Positions 14,727-22,768 of a DNA stretch of 39,023 nt are shown here, piece after piece (position 1 is the first letter of the stretch; each line of letters starts with the position of its first letter). The position numbers and the translations under genes are program-made. The stretch is from positions 1 through 39,023 of the forward strand of contig JAVBNW010000147.1 in assembly GCA_031551255.1 (NCBI GenBank). Direction: 5' to 3'. The stretch comes from JAVBNW01 sp031551255 (GTDB lineage Bacteria > Bacillota > Clostridia > Christensenellales > UBA1750). Below the pieces are notes generated by a model, which saw only the letters and a list, made by a program, of their open reading frames with translations, did not search any database and had not been told where the DNA came from.

Positions 14727-16157
14727 TTAAAACGCCCTGACGTCGCTGATGCGGATATAGCCGCCCGATTGCCCATAAAACACCAGAATGACGGTGTCGG
14801 TTTCGATTTCGCGGCCGAAGGGCAATACGATTTCGCGCAAAACGGAAAAATCTTCAAGATTGGCGGAAAGATCTACGCGCATATCATCTTTCTGGGCATC
14901 TTCGCTAAAGCGGATGCCCACGATGCTTGCGCTTTTATAGCGTCTTAAGTTGGCATCGTCACCGGAGTGATCGCCGTTATAAATTGCCAGGCCGGTGATC
15001 GAAGTCGGCTCTGCAAAGTTGAAGACGATCTGCGCGGTGTCGGCAGTAGCATTGCCGATCTGCCACACGGTCTTTGGATCGCCGTCGATCAGACTGACGG
15101 CTTGGAATCCTTCGGCGGTCGCCTGCGCAAACACCTTTTCAAACCGGGGCAAAGGTTCCGTAGAGGGCTCAATCGACGCTATTTGCCAACCGAGCAGCGT
15201 GTCGGCGCTCTTGCGCAAAATAACCGCGGCCTTGCCGGCATACTGCGCGGGGATTACGTTGTTGAGCACATCGACGTATACCTTGAGAAAATCTCCCGAC
15301 CGCTCGGCGCGGTAAGGGATCGGATATTGCCGGACATAGTCATCCGCCGGCGCAGACAGGTACAGCCGGCCATCCCGCGTGGAAAGGCCGGATACGTTGG
15401 CCGGCAAGAGCACGCCCCAGGTTTGGCTAAGAAAAGCCGCAAAGTCTTCCGCGTTTACCGTGGTGGTGCCGCGCACCTTGTCGGTTTGGTCGTTGATGGT
15501 GATAAAAGGGGCCGCATCTTGGGGCGTATTTGCGTCCGCTTTCGAGCTTCCCAGCGCGGCCAAAGACCAATACGCCAGGCTTGCGGCATCCCCCGCGCCA
15601 TAGCGGTATACGCCGCGTCCCTCCGCCAGCGGGTTGTAGGCGATAACCGCCAACTGCACGGCGATCTCGGTTTCGGCATCCAGCTCGGCGGGCGCCCATT
15701 CCCTTTGCTCAAATGCAAAGCCGACGCCGCGCTCTTTTGCCCCAGCCACAGCCTCGGCAAACGCCTTAATCTGCCCCGCCGTCATGGCGCTTGATGTAAA
15801 CAGGGAGGCCGGCGCAATATCATATTCCAGTGCCAAGCTCAGATAATCCGCATCCGTGGGCGGCATGCCCATCGTGCCCATGCGAAGCTCCAAATCCAGC
15901 CCCAATGCCGTAACGGCGAGCTTGGCCGCCCCTACGCCCTGCGCGGGTTTCGCGGCATCTGCCCCCGCGGAAATCTTTATGCCCAGCGCCTCAGTCATTG
16001 CAAAGGCGAGCGCGCCCATCGTGCCGGATTCGGGATTCACATCGGCAATCGGGTCGGGCTTTGGGGTAGGCGCAGCGTTTGTGCTGCGCACATCACTGCA
16101 GCCTGCAACTGCCGCGAGGATGAGAAGCAGGCAAAATATCCGCGAGATTCGCCGCAT
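14727..16157 (-). CDS. Secreted lipoprotein with C-terminal discoidin-like (glycan-binding) domain
   Basis: A 476-residue protein with a lipoprotein signal: RRISRIFCLLLILAAVAGC, cysteine at about residue 20, followed by a Pro/Thr-rich linker. The middle 300 residues resemble no family I recognise. The last 130 residues, starting at VSLIDGDPKTVWQIGN and including FAEPTSITGLAIYNG, RRYKSASI and a final GYIRISDVRAF, follow the pattern of F5/8-type or 'NADase-type glycan-binding' beta-sandwich domains. It should be anchored outside the membrane and bind a carbohydrate. I start at the ATG at 16157, with AGGGAGAG six bases before, rather than the TTG two codons earlier. Function otherwise unknown. 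Confidence 0.7.
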   Translation of the reverse strand: MRRISRIFCLLLILAAVAGCSDVRSTNAAPTPKPDPIADVNPESGTMGALAFAMTEALGIKISAGADAAKPAQGVGAAKLAVTALGLDLELRMGTMGMPPTDADYLSLALEYDIAPASLFTSSAMTAGQIKAFAEAVAGAKERGVGFAFEQREWAPAELDAETEIAVQLAVIAYNPLAEGRGVYRYGAGDAASLAYWSLAALGSSKADANTPQDAAPFITINDQTDKVRGTTTVNAEDFAAFLSQTWGVLLPANVSGLSTRDGRLYLSAPADDYVRQYPIPYRAERSGDFLKVYVDVLNNVIPAQYAGKAAVILRKSADTLLGWQIASIEPSTEPLPRFEKVFAQATAEGFQAVSLIDGDPKTVWQIGNATADTAQIVFNFAEPTSITGLAIYNGDHSGDDANLRRYKSASIVGIRFSEDAQKDDMRVDLSANLEDFSVLREIVLPFGREIETDTVILVFYGQSGGYIRISDVRAF

Positions 16158-16228
16158 GGTCAACTCTCCCTACTGATCTATATGGTTATGATATATTTGG
16201 TGTTTTCGTGCGAAAAAAACAAATGTGG

Positions 16229-16795
16229 CTACTTTCCTTTGGTTCCCTTAAGAAGCGGAACCGCGTATTGCAGCAGAGAAAAAACCGAAAATGCCGCCGC
16301 AAGCCACATGCACCAGGTATGAAAGGGGGCGGTGTATCGCTTGAGAAACGCGAGCACCACCGCGATGGAAAAGAGCACTGTGCCGATTTTGCCCACGACG
16401 TTGGAGGGAATCACCAAGCGATCCTTGCCATACAGTATAATGCCGCCCAGAATCATGACCAATTCCTTGCCAAGCACGATCAGGATAATTGCCAAGGGCA
16501 AATCCCCTACGATGTACATGCATACGATTACCGAAAGGAGCAGAAGCTTATCGGCCAGAGGATCCATAGCCTTGCCCCAATTGGAAATCATGCCATACTT
16601 GCGCGCAAGCTTGCCGTCGATAAGATCCGTAAGCGATGCTAGCAGATACAGGGCCAGCGAGATGATCCTGCGCTCCATCATGAAAAGGATGACGACCGGG
16701 GGAATCAGCGCAAAACGGAAGGCCGTGAGAATATTGGGCGGATACGTGTACCAGGCCCTGTCACCATTTGCTCGCTTTTCGTACGCCCGCCGCAT
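16229..16795 (-). CDS. pgsA: CDP-diacylglycerol-glycerol-3-phosphate 3-phosphatidyltransferase
   Basis: A 188-residue membrane enzyme carrying the CDP-alcohol phosphotransferase signature D-x2-DG-x2-AR-x8-G-x3-D-x3-D as DLIDGKLAR, then G in SNWGKAMD and PLADK. NILTAFRFALIPP is the standard PgsA opening. About five hydrophobic helices are visible. It makes phosphatidylglycerophosphate, the precursor of phosphatidylglycerol and cardiolipin. PgsA is favoured over the related PssA because of the opening motif and the neighbouring pattern. The ATG at 16795 has only a weak GGATG-type ribosome site, so the first 15 residues are less certain. The next gene on the strand is the lipoprotein, 71 bases on. 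Confidence 0.88.
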   Translation of the reverse strand: MRRAYEKRANGDRAWYTYPPNILTAFRFALIPPVVILFMMERRIISLALYLLASLTDLIDGKLARKYGMISNWGKAMDPLADKLLLLSVIVCMYIVGDLPLAIILIVLGKELVMILGGIILYGKDRLVIPSNVVGKIGTVLFSIAVVLAFLKRYTAPFHTWCMWLAAAFSVFSLLQYAVPLLKGTKGK

Positions 16796-17002
16796 TCCAT
16801 CATCCCGTCCGCATGTTGTTGGCAGCTTATGCCATAGGGGAGCTCAATAGAAGGCTTCCCACCGAAATATCAGTATACCATAAGTCGGAGAAAAAAGGCA
16901 TAAATAGAGATGGGTGTTTCGCGATTTTAACCGTAACTCTCGTCGGAGCGGACTGCGTATCGCTCGCTTTCGCACTGTGGTGCAAAAGCTCGTTCACTGC
17001 GT

Positions 17003-17070
17003 CGCTCCTCCTCTTCCTCAAAACCACTGCGGTGCTTTTGAGGATTGAGAGGAACGACGTGGCAGGAAAC
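17003..17070 (+). repeat. 68-bp direct repeat, copy 1
   Basis: Starts CGCTCCTCCTCTTCCTCAAA and ends GTGGCAGGAAAC. It differs from copy 2 at two positions. The centre CTCAAAACCACTGCGGTGCT forms a hairpin with a mismatch that copy 2 lacks. Confidence 0.8.
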
Positions 17071-17209
17071 GAGGTCGCACGTTCCCCGTTCTTCCTGCTC
17101 CCACAGGCCGTCTTGATGTCCTATGGGAAGAGGAGGAGGAATCACCACTATGCCGCAGCTGGCGGTGGTAAGAGCGCAACGCGTCCCGACGACGTCGCGA
17201 ACTGCGTAT

Positions 17210-17277
17210 CGCTCCTCCTCTTCCTCAAAAGCACTGCGGTGCTTTTGAGGATTGAGAGGAACGACGTGGCAAGAAAC
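17210..17277 (+). repeat. 68-bp direct repeat, copy 2
   Basis: Offset 207 bases from copy 1. CCTCAAAAGCAC and GTGCTTTTGAGG form a perfect 12-bp stem around TGCG. Similarity continues loosely for another 60 bases to GGGAAGAGGAG in both copies. Confidence 0.8.
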
Positions 17278-17413
17278 CGGAGCGCGCGTTTTTCGTTCTT
17301 CTCAATCCCAAAGAAACCTCAATTTCTTTGGGAAGAGGAGATTCCACGGAGCGGACATTCCCGCACGGCATCGCAATGCCGCGCGGGAATAAAGCGCAGT
17401 GCGAATCGACGAG

Positions 17414-18541
17414 TTAGCGGTTTGCTTCACACTCCGCCAGAAGCTTTTCAAGATCGCCCCCGTCAAACGGCGCGATTTTCCACGCAAGGCGAATTTTGAT
17501 GTCGAAGCATGCGAGGATATCTTGCTCGACCTTGCGCGACACCCTTGCACTCGCCCGATAAGCTTCCTGATCGTCTGTTTCAGCCATAAGCGCGCAGAAA
17601 CGGCCATCTTCCAGCACGCCTACGATATCGATGAGGCGCGCGGTCGCGCGCAATGAAAACCCCGCCTGCTGCAGGATGCGCCGGTTAAGATCGGGGTCTG
17701 CAATATCGCGCTCAAAGTGCACGGCCACGACGCCCAGCGCGCTCTTTCGCCCGTAGCGCTCACACCGGTAGACCTCCGGGCGGCATTTTTCAAGGAAGCC
17801 GCAACGGTTTGGCAGGCACGTGAGGGGATCGGTGACGCGCGCGATGTATTCGGATGAACCTGCGAGCAAGGAAAATTGCTCGACGACATATTCGATATCC
17901 CGATAGCCCAGGTGAACATGCCATTCCACGCCCTCTTTGACGACGAACTTCACTAGGCGGGATCGGCAGAATCGTCCGGTGCGCAGGTCCTTCTCGTCGA
18001 TCTCGATGGCGAAGCGCACGGCCGGGCAAGAAGAATCCCCCAGTGGAAACGCCTCGTAGCGCTTGGCGGACAGCACGAGGAAGCTCTGGATGCGGTAGGA
18101 CGCCGCAACGGAACTTTGCCAACGAATGAAGCTTTCCACCGGTATGTTCCATTGGTCTCTCGAGCTTAACAGCGCGTGAATCTGCCGGTAGCGGCCGGCG
18201 ATGATGCCGCGGAAGTATTCCGTGATGGCGCGGCGCGAGGCGATATCCTCCATGGTCGCCTGGGAAACCGGCCTGCGCGGCGCGCGGTACGCAGGCGCGG
18301 GGGAAACGGCTCTGAGATGGCGCGCTTCCCATTCGCGGTTGAAGGCCAGGCGCTTGCTGTCGTCACCCAGAACCTCCCATGCGATGTTGATGAGCTTCAT
18401 GCGCCCCTCGGCATCCGGAGAAGGGTTGACGTCGGGATGGAAAACCTTACAAAGCGATCGATACTTCGCTTCGATGACATCGCGGCCGGCCTGATGGCTA
18501 ACCTCGAGGATATCGTAGTAATCCAACCAACGCTGTTCCAT
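17414..18541 (-). CDS. J-domain protein fused to a degenerate GGDEF domain
   Basis: A 375-residue protein in three parts. Residues 1-75 are a DnaJ J-domain: YYDILEVSHQAGRDVIEAKY, the HPD motif in KVFHPDVNP, and a helix ending in LAFNREWEAR. The middle (about 100-245), YFRGIIAGRYRQIHALLSS to VEWHVHLGYRDIEY, looks like an NTF2-like alpha/beta unit. The end (about 255-375) begins DPLTCLPNRCGFLEKC, the standard start of a GGDEF domain, but the catalytic GG(D/E)EF is replaced by LEDGRFCALM, so no cyclase activity is expected. The J part should recruit DnaK. ATG 18541 has GGAAAG upstream. No c-di-GMP RxxD site is obvious. Cytoplasmic. Confidence 0.8.
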   Translation of the reverse strand: MEQRWLDYYDILEVSHQAGRDVIEAKYRSLCKVFHPDVNPSPDAEGRMKLINIAWEVLGDDSKRLAFNREWEARHLRAVSPAPAYRAPRRPVSQATMEDIASRRAITEYFRGIIAGRYRQIHALLSSRDQWNIPVESFIRWQSSVAASYRIQSFLVLSAKRYEAFPLGDSSCPAVRFAIEIDEKDLRTGRFCRSRLVKFVVKEGVEWHVHLGYRDIEYVVEQFSLLAGSSEYIARVTDPLTCLPNRCGFLEKCRPEVYRCERYGRKSALGVVAVHFERDIADPDLNRRILQQAGFSLRATARLIDIVGVLEDGRFCALMAETDDQEAYRASARVSRKVEQDILACFDIKIRLAWKIAPFDGGDLEKLLAECEANR

Positions 18542-18553
18542 CGATAGAACCAC

Positions 18554-18703
18554 TTTCCTTTACAGAGTGTAAGTGGGTTGCGTGAACCGGCCCTGGTGAT
18601 CCGGCAGGATTGGGCTTTAACTTCTGAGCGAACCCGCCTGCGTTCCAGCTCCTCGCCGGGCGGAAAACCTTTCGGAAACCCTACGTTCTAGTCTTTTTGA
18701 ACG
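18554..18703 (-). other. GC-rich gap upstream of the J-domain gene, possible structured RNA
   Basis: On the minus strand the outer GGGTT (about 18683-18679) can pair with AACCC (about 18581-18577), enclosing GGGTT-AAGCCC and CCGG-CCGG pairings. No T-tract terminator and no recognised riboswitch core (for example c-di-GMP-I) was found. It is only a candidate. Confidence 0.25.
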
Positions 18704-19717
18704 CTAGCGGTGAATGTAATACTTCAGCTGCCCCATGGCGCGATCGGAGAAAATATCCCCGGCATGTGCGTATTCCAGGCGCTTGGAGCCCGCCTGCGCG
18801 ACGGCAACGCCGCGCGAGGCATCGTATTGCTCACCCGTCTGCTCGGGCCTTACGACCTGCACGTGCCCCGAGCCCGACGAATTGTACCATGCCGTAACCG
18901 CAGGGCCGCCCGCGTTTGCGTGAGCCTGCGCCGCCTCGGCGGATACCTCCACCCAGCCATAGTTACCGCCATGCTGCGCAAGCCAGTTGAAAATGCCGTT
19001 TGCGCTGAGCTCCGTAGCGCCGGAGCCGTCCTGATAGACCCTGGGCGCACCGGTTGCGGCATCTACATAGTGAGGTATCTCCGCCTTCATCGCGGATGTG
19101 ACATCCCACAGGAATATGTTGCAGTACGTATCCCCCGTGCCGCGCTTGTTGTTCGCATAGCGGGGGTTCGATTCGACGGAGAACTGGCTGATCACCCCGG
19201 CGTACAGGCCGGCAGAGCGCTGCTCTGGCTGACTTACCGCCGCCGGATCACAGGGCTTCCAGGCTTCGTAGGGGTAAGCGGTTTTTTCTCCGGAAAAGAC
19301 GCCGTCGTTCACCTGGTCGAGCAGATCCTCGTCGTAGCTCGAATCCATGATGCCGCGGCGAAGCTTTTCCTTGGCGGCGCTGTCCTGCATGCTGCTCACG
19401 GCCTGGGCGAGCACGGCCATGATGGAGCTCGCGTCCGCCTGTCCGGTGGTCATCATCATCAGCAGCATCAGGATCTGAGACTCCAGCCCCTGCCCCGCGG
19501 TGGCGTTGAGCAGCGCCGGCGTATACGCCGAAAGCGGGTTCGCCCCGGAGGCGCTTACGCCTGCTTGTGCGCCCTGCATGATGCTCAACTCCTGCGCCAA
19601 CGCTTCGGAAAAGGCCTTTGCCTGTTCCGACGTAAGGGAACCGCCCGAGGTTTGCTGCGAAGCCGCCTGCGAGCGGGCAAGGGCAAGCTGGCTTTGAATC
19701 GGAGGGAGCGTGGACAT
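18704..19717 (-). CDS. Putative cell-wall hydrolase with Cys/His active site
   Basis: A 337-residue protein. The first 120 residues are Gln/Ser/Ala-rich with a Met-rich helix (ILMLLMMM). The C-terminal half holds GTGDTYCNIFLWDVTSAM (Cys199) and SSGSGHVQVVRP (His285), the Cys-His pattern of NlpC/CHAP-like peptidoglycan endopeptidases or amidases, plus a final HAGDIFSDRAMGQLKYYIHR. There is no Sec signal peptide. The flagellar genes in the window raise the possibility that it is exported by the flagellar apparatus, as rod-associated muramidases are, but the locus is 13 kb away. AAGGGGAAG precedes the ATG. The family is inferred from motifs only. Confidence 0.6.
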   Translation of the reverse strand: MSTLPPIQSQLALARSQAASQQTSGGSLTSEQAKAFSEALAQELSIMQGAQAGVSASGANPLSAYTPALLNATAGQGLESQILMLLMMMTTGQADASSIMAVLAQAVSSMQDSAAKEKLRRGIMDSSYDEDLLDQVNDGVFSGEKTAYPYEAWKPCDPAAVSQPEQRSAGLYAGVISQFSVESNPRYANNKRGTGDTYCNIFLWDVTSAMKAEIPHYVDAATGAPRVYQDGSGATELSANGIFNWLAQHGGNYGWVEVSAEAAQAHANAGGPAVTAWYNSSGSGHVQVVRPEQTGEQYDASRGVAVAQAGSKRLEYAHAGDIFSDRAMGQLKYYIHR

Positions 19718-20055
19718 GCGTTCTTCCCCTTTCAGTGTGTCCGCCCTGTGCGCAAATTATCACGGACAAATTGCGACCTTTTCTCAGCGTTATGGCAAAC
19801 TGCGGTTTGTCATAGCGTCTTGCAAATCCGGCCGGAAATGAAGTAGTCAGTTCATGCGCGCTCTCGCGTCGCTACGCTCGCAATCGCCACGCATTTACTG
19901 GCCTTCACCTCGCCCTATGCGCGCACTGCGCACGCTCGGCTCCGGCCCTCCGGCTCTTTTCAGGCGGGGCCTTGGCCCCGGCTCCGGCAAGAGCGTTTCT
20001 TGCGGTATGTCCTCTCGCCGGTGCGGGCCGCCCGCGCGAGACAAACCGCGCTCGA
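19718..20055. other. GC-rich intergenic DNA with short hairpins
   Basis: 338 bases between yhaM and the wall-hydrolase gene. It is rich in GC hairpins: GGGGCC-TT-GGCCCC near 19966-19979, and GCCGGAG/CTCCGGC-like pairs. This may serve as the transcription end of yhaM. A possible -10 (GATAAT) for the wall-hydrolase gene lies near 19760, with no good -35. No gene seen. Confidence 0.5.
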
Positions 20056-21024
20056 TCAGCGCGCGGCGTCTTCTTCCTGCGGAGGGCCTTCGCGCTTGTA
20101 CAGGCGCCGGTTATCCAGCGCGCGGATGAACCCGGTAAAATCGCCGGGCTTTACCGAGGCCAGGGCGTGGCGCATTTCGTACAGCCGCGCGTCGATGTTG
20201 TCCAAGTGATGCAAAAGCTCCGCCTCGGGGAACATAGGCCGCCTGGGCGAGCCGTATTCCGGCTCGTTGTGGTGCGCGAGCACCATGTGCTCCACCAGCA
20301 AAAGCTTCTCGCCGGGGAGGCCGAGCTGTTCTCCCGCCTCGCCGATGCGCTGTACGCCCCTTACGATATGCCCAAGCATTAGGCCGTCCCGGGTATACGC
20401 GCCGGCCAGGCCGAAGTCGGATGCGTCCAGCTCTTCGATCTTGTTCAGGTCGTGCAACAGGATGCCGCATAAAAGAAGGCTTCTGTCGAGCCAGGGGTAT
20501 ACCGCAAGCAGCGCCTGCGCGGCCCTGGCGATGGAAAGCGTATGGTATAAAAGCCCCGATCGCTCGGCATGGTGAAACGACACCGCGGCGGGCCAATATA
20601 AAAGCTTTTCTTTCGCGTTTTCGAGCATGTATTCGGCAAGGGCGGAAAGGTCTGCATCCTCCAGAGATTTGGCAATGCCCATCAGTTCGAAATACATGGC
20701 TTCGGCGGGTTCGGGCGCGCAGGGCACGAGCTCGTCCCACGCGACTTCCCCTTCGTCAGCCGCGCGCAGCTTATCCACGCGCATCTGAAGCTTGCCCATG
20801 TATTCCTGCACCATGCCCTTGATCTTCACCGGAGCGCCGGCAGCGGGCGCCGGGTTATCGCCCCAGTCCCATCCCTTGCCGTTCATCTCGCCGGTGGAGT
20901 CCATCAGCGTAATATCCAGGAATTTTGATCCCGTAGACGAAACCCGCACCTCGGCCGTCTTTACCAGCACAAAGCCTTCTATGGAATCACCTTTAGTGCG
21001 ATACAATAAGTTAACGGGCTCCAA
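20056..21024 (-). CDS. yhaM: YhaM-type 3'-5' exoribonuclease (OB-fold + HD)
   Basis: A 322-residue protein. The N-terminal 95 residues form an OB fold (IEGFVLVKTAEVRVSSTGSKFLDITLMDSTGEMNGKGWD). The C-terminal part is an HD hydrolase: FHHAERSGLLYHTLSIA, then LCGILLHDLNKIEE with the HD pair, LGHIVRG, and HMVLAHHNEPEYGSPRRPMFPEAELLHHLD. This is the YhaM/CBF1 family found in Firmicutes, an Mn-dependent nuclease that trims single-stranded RNA and DNA. The start appears to be TTG at 21024, with GGTGAAGGG next to it; the first few residues are uncertain. It is divergent from the phosphoglycerate mutase gene across a 20-bp palindrome. Confidence 0.9.
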   Translation of the reverse strand: MEPVNLLYRTKGDSIEGFVLVKTAEVRVSSTGSKFLDITLMDSTGEMNGKGWDWGDNPAPAAGAPVKIKGMVQEYMGKLQMRVDKLRAADEGEVAWDELVPCAPEPAEAMYFELMGIAKSLEDADLSALAEYMLENAKEKLLYWPAAVSFHHAERSGLLYHTLSIARAAQALLAVYPWLDRSLLLCGILLHDLNKIEELDASDFGLAGAYTRDGLMLGHIVRGVQRIGEAGEQLGLPGEKLLLVEHMVLAHHNEPEYGSPRRPMFPEAELLHHLDNIDARLYEMRHALASVKPGDFTGFIRALDNRRLYKREGPPQEEDAAR

Positions 21025-21058
21025 CCCTTCACCGCCTTTGCCCCAGGGGCATGCTATG

Positions 21059-21078
21059 GTATACTGCGCGCAGTATAC
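21059..21078. promoter_or_regulatory. 20-bp perfect palindrome between yhaM and the phosphoglycerate mutase gene
   Basis: GTATACTGCGCGCAGTATAC, symmetric over its whole length, lies 35 bases before yhaM and 51 bases before the mutase start. TATAC at each end could serve as -10 elements in both directions. It may be an operator shared by the two promoters. Confidence 0.5.
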
Positions 21079-21129
21079 TTTTTGAGATTATATCGATCCT
21101 ATTATACATGATTGGAAGGGGTGTTGTCA

Positions 21130-22593
21130 TTGCAAAAATACATCGTGCTGATCGCCGACGGCTGCGCCGACTTACCCATCGAGGCTCTCGGCGGAAAAAC
21201 GCCCCTGGCCGCGGCGGAAATTCCCCACTTAAACGCGCTGGCGGCACAGGGCTTCGTTGGCCGGGCCAATACCATACCCGAAGGCGTCGCGCCCGGCAGC
21301 GATACGGCCATTCTTTCGATCTTCGGCTACGATCCGCGTTGCCACTACACCGGCCGCTCCCCGCTGGAGGCCGCGGGCTCGGGCGTAAAGCTTTGCGCCG
21401 GCAACCTGAGCTTTAGGCTCAACCTGGCCGGGGCCCAGGATGTGGGCGGAGAACTCACCATGCGTTCGCATTCCGGCGGCAACATCGAGGGCGAGCAGGC
21501 GCTTGAGCTGATGGCCGCGCTGCATGCGGATGCCATATTTGTGGCGGAGCTTCATAAGCTCGGGATGGCGATTTCGGTCAACCCGTCTTTCCGGCACATC
21601 GCGGTGATGGAGCGCTCGCCGGGCGCGATGGCCACCACCCCTCCGCACGAAATCGTAGACAGGCCCATCGCCCCTTATCTGCCCTCCGGCGCGGGCGAAG
21701 CGCTCAGGGGCATAATGCTGCGCTCCTATGAGGTGCTCAAGGATCACCCCGTCAACCGCGCGCGGCTTTCGCAGGGCAAGCTCGCCGCCAACATGGTTTG
21801 GCCTTGGGGCGAGGGCAGCGCCATCGAACTGCCTTCGTTTGAAAGCGTTCACGGCAAGCGCGCGGCGGCGATCAGCGCCGTACCGCTGGTGTGGGGCATC
21901 GCAAACCTTTCGGGCGTGGCGGTGCGCAAGGTACCCACCGCCACCGCGGATATCGATACGGATTACGAGGGCAAGGCCGACGCGGCGCTTTGCGCGCTTA
22001 GCGAAGGGTTCGATTGCGCGATCGTGCACGTGGAGGCGCCGGACGAGTGCAGCCACGACGGCGATCTTGCGGGCAAGCTCGAGGCGCTTAAGCGCATTGA
22101 CAGCCGCATGGTGCCGCGTCTTGTAGAGGGCGTGCGCGGCATGGGGGCGAGCCTTCGCCTGCTCGTGCTGTCGGATCACTACACGCTGCTGAGCACCCGC
22201 GGGCACGACGGCACGCCGGTGCCCTACCTTTTGTACGACAGCGAGCAGGATACCGGGCGCAGCCAAAGCTTCTGCGAGGCCTCGGCGCAAAAAGGCCCCC
22301 TGATCGACCCGGCTACCCGGCTGATGGGCATGCTGTTCCAGGCAAAAAAGAGCAGTTACTTCGATGCCGATGGTCGCCTGACCTCGCTGCCAAGCCGCGA
22401 TGGCCCGCGGTTGGAGGCGCTTTCAAAGCTTGCCGAGGCGTTTGAGCCCGGACGGGATTACCGCGAGAACGAAGTGGGCGAAATCTTGGATACGCTGCAC
22501 ACGTTTGGCGATAGGTTTTTGCTCAGGCGCGAGCTTGTAGACCGCGGCCTTCTCAAGCGCACGCGCAGCGGAGATAGGTACTGGCGCGAATAA
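21130..22593 (+). CDS. Archaeal-type cofactor-independent phosphoglycerate mutase fused to a DUF2087-like domain
   Basis: A 487-residue protein. Residues 1-385 are the aPGAM type of 2,3-bisphosphoglycerate-independent mutase: KYIVLIADGCADLPIEALGGKTPL, the nucleophile Ser in VAPGSDTAILSIFGYDP, HVEAPDECSHDGD and LSDHYTL...GHDGTPVPYLLY. It interconverts 3- and 2-phosphoglycerate using two metal ions. Residues after about 400, YFDADGRLTSLPSRDGPRLEALSKLAEAF to LVDRGLLKRTRSGDRYWRE, match the DUF2087 pattern, usually seen alone or in regulators. The fusion is unusual. I chose TTG at 21130: GGAAGGGG sits 8 bases upstream and the protein then starts MQKYIVLIADG, as in the family. Confidence 0.85.
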   Translation: MQKYIVLIADGCADLPIEALGGKTPLAAAEIPHLNALAAQGFVGRANTIPEGVAPGSDTAILSIFGYDPRCHYTGRSPLEAAGSGVKLCAGNLSFRLNLAGAQDVGGELTMRSHSGGNIEGEQALELMAALHADAIFVAELHKLGMAISVNPSFRHIAVMERSPGAMATTPPHEIVDRPIAPYLPSGAGEALRGIMLRSYEVLKDHPVNRARLSQGKLAANMVWPWGEGSAIELPSFESVHGKRAAAISAVPLVWGIANLSGVAVRKVPTATADIDTDYEGKADAALCALSEGFDCAIVHVEAPDECSHDGDLAGKLEALKRIDSRMVPRLVEGVRGMGASLRLLVLSDHYTLLSTRGHDGTPVPYLLYDSEQDTGRSQSFCEASAQKGPLIDPATRLMGMLFQAKKSSYFDADGRLTSLPSRDGPRLEALSKLAEAFEPGRDYRENEVGEILDTLHTFGDRFLLRRELVDRGLLKRTRSGDRYWRE

Positions 22594-22668
22594 CGCGTTG
22601 TCGGAATGTGCGAATCGCCGAAAAGCAGGTGAAAACCGCGTATTTATGCCCAATTTCGGAAAATTTGC

Positions 22669-22697
22669 TTGTCTTACCGACGAAGCTGTGGTATTGT
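22669..22697 (+). promoter_or_regulatory. Probable rpsF-ssb-rpsR promoter
   Basis: TTGTCT (22669-22674), 17-base spacer, TATTGT (22692-22697). The leader to the rpsF start is about 65 bases. Confidence 0.6.
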
Positions 22698-22725
22698 ATT
22701 TGGGTTTCCACATGCCATCCTTGCT

Positions 22726-22740
22726 CCGCGCATGACGCGG
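22726..22740 (+). promoter_or_regulatory. Hairpin in the rpsF leader
   Basis: CCGCG-CATGA-CGCGG 28 bases before the start codon. Leaders of rpsF operons often bind an S6:S18 pair for feedback control at a stem with an unpaired CCG. Whether this hairpin is that element is not clear. Confidence 0.3.
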
Positions 22741-22768
22741 GGCCTAAGTCCAAGAGGAGGTGAAAGGT

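Larger units (their letters stand above)
16796..17413. other. Repeat-rich non-coding stretch upstream of pgsA
   Basis: No supported gene. It contains two near-identical 68-bp direct repeats (17003 and 17210), each with a hairpin and a shared downstream tail, and a further hairpin CCCAAAGAA/TTCTTTGGG near 17310-17332. Long open frames run through it only because the bases are repetitive; they have no ribosome site or domain. Confidence 0.6.

Noticed and set aside
16768..17499. 243-codon plus-strand frame through the repeat region
   Set aside because: Crosses two copies of the direct repeat and the start of pgsA; no ribosome site, no domain, and similar pieces in the two copies reflect only the DNA repeat.
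18710..19846. 378-codon plus-strand frame opposite the wall-hydrolase gene
   Set aside because: Composition is that of an antisense shadow in GC-rich DNA; the minus-strand gene has a good start and motifs.
19855..20050. Possible mobile element or rRNA-like GC-rich stretch
   Set aside because: Only short hairpins; no transposase, no terminal repeats, no rRNA motif.
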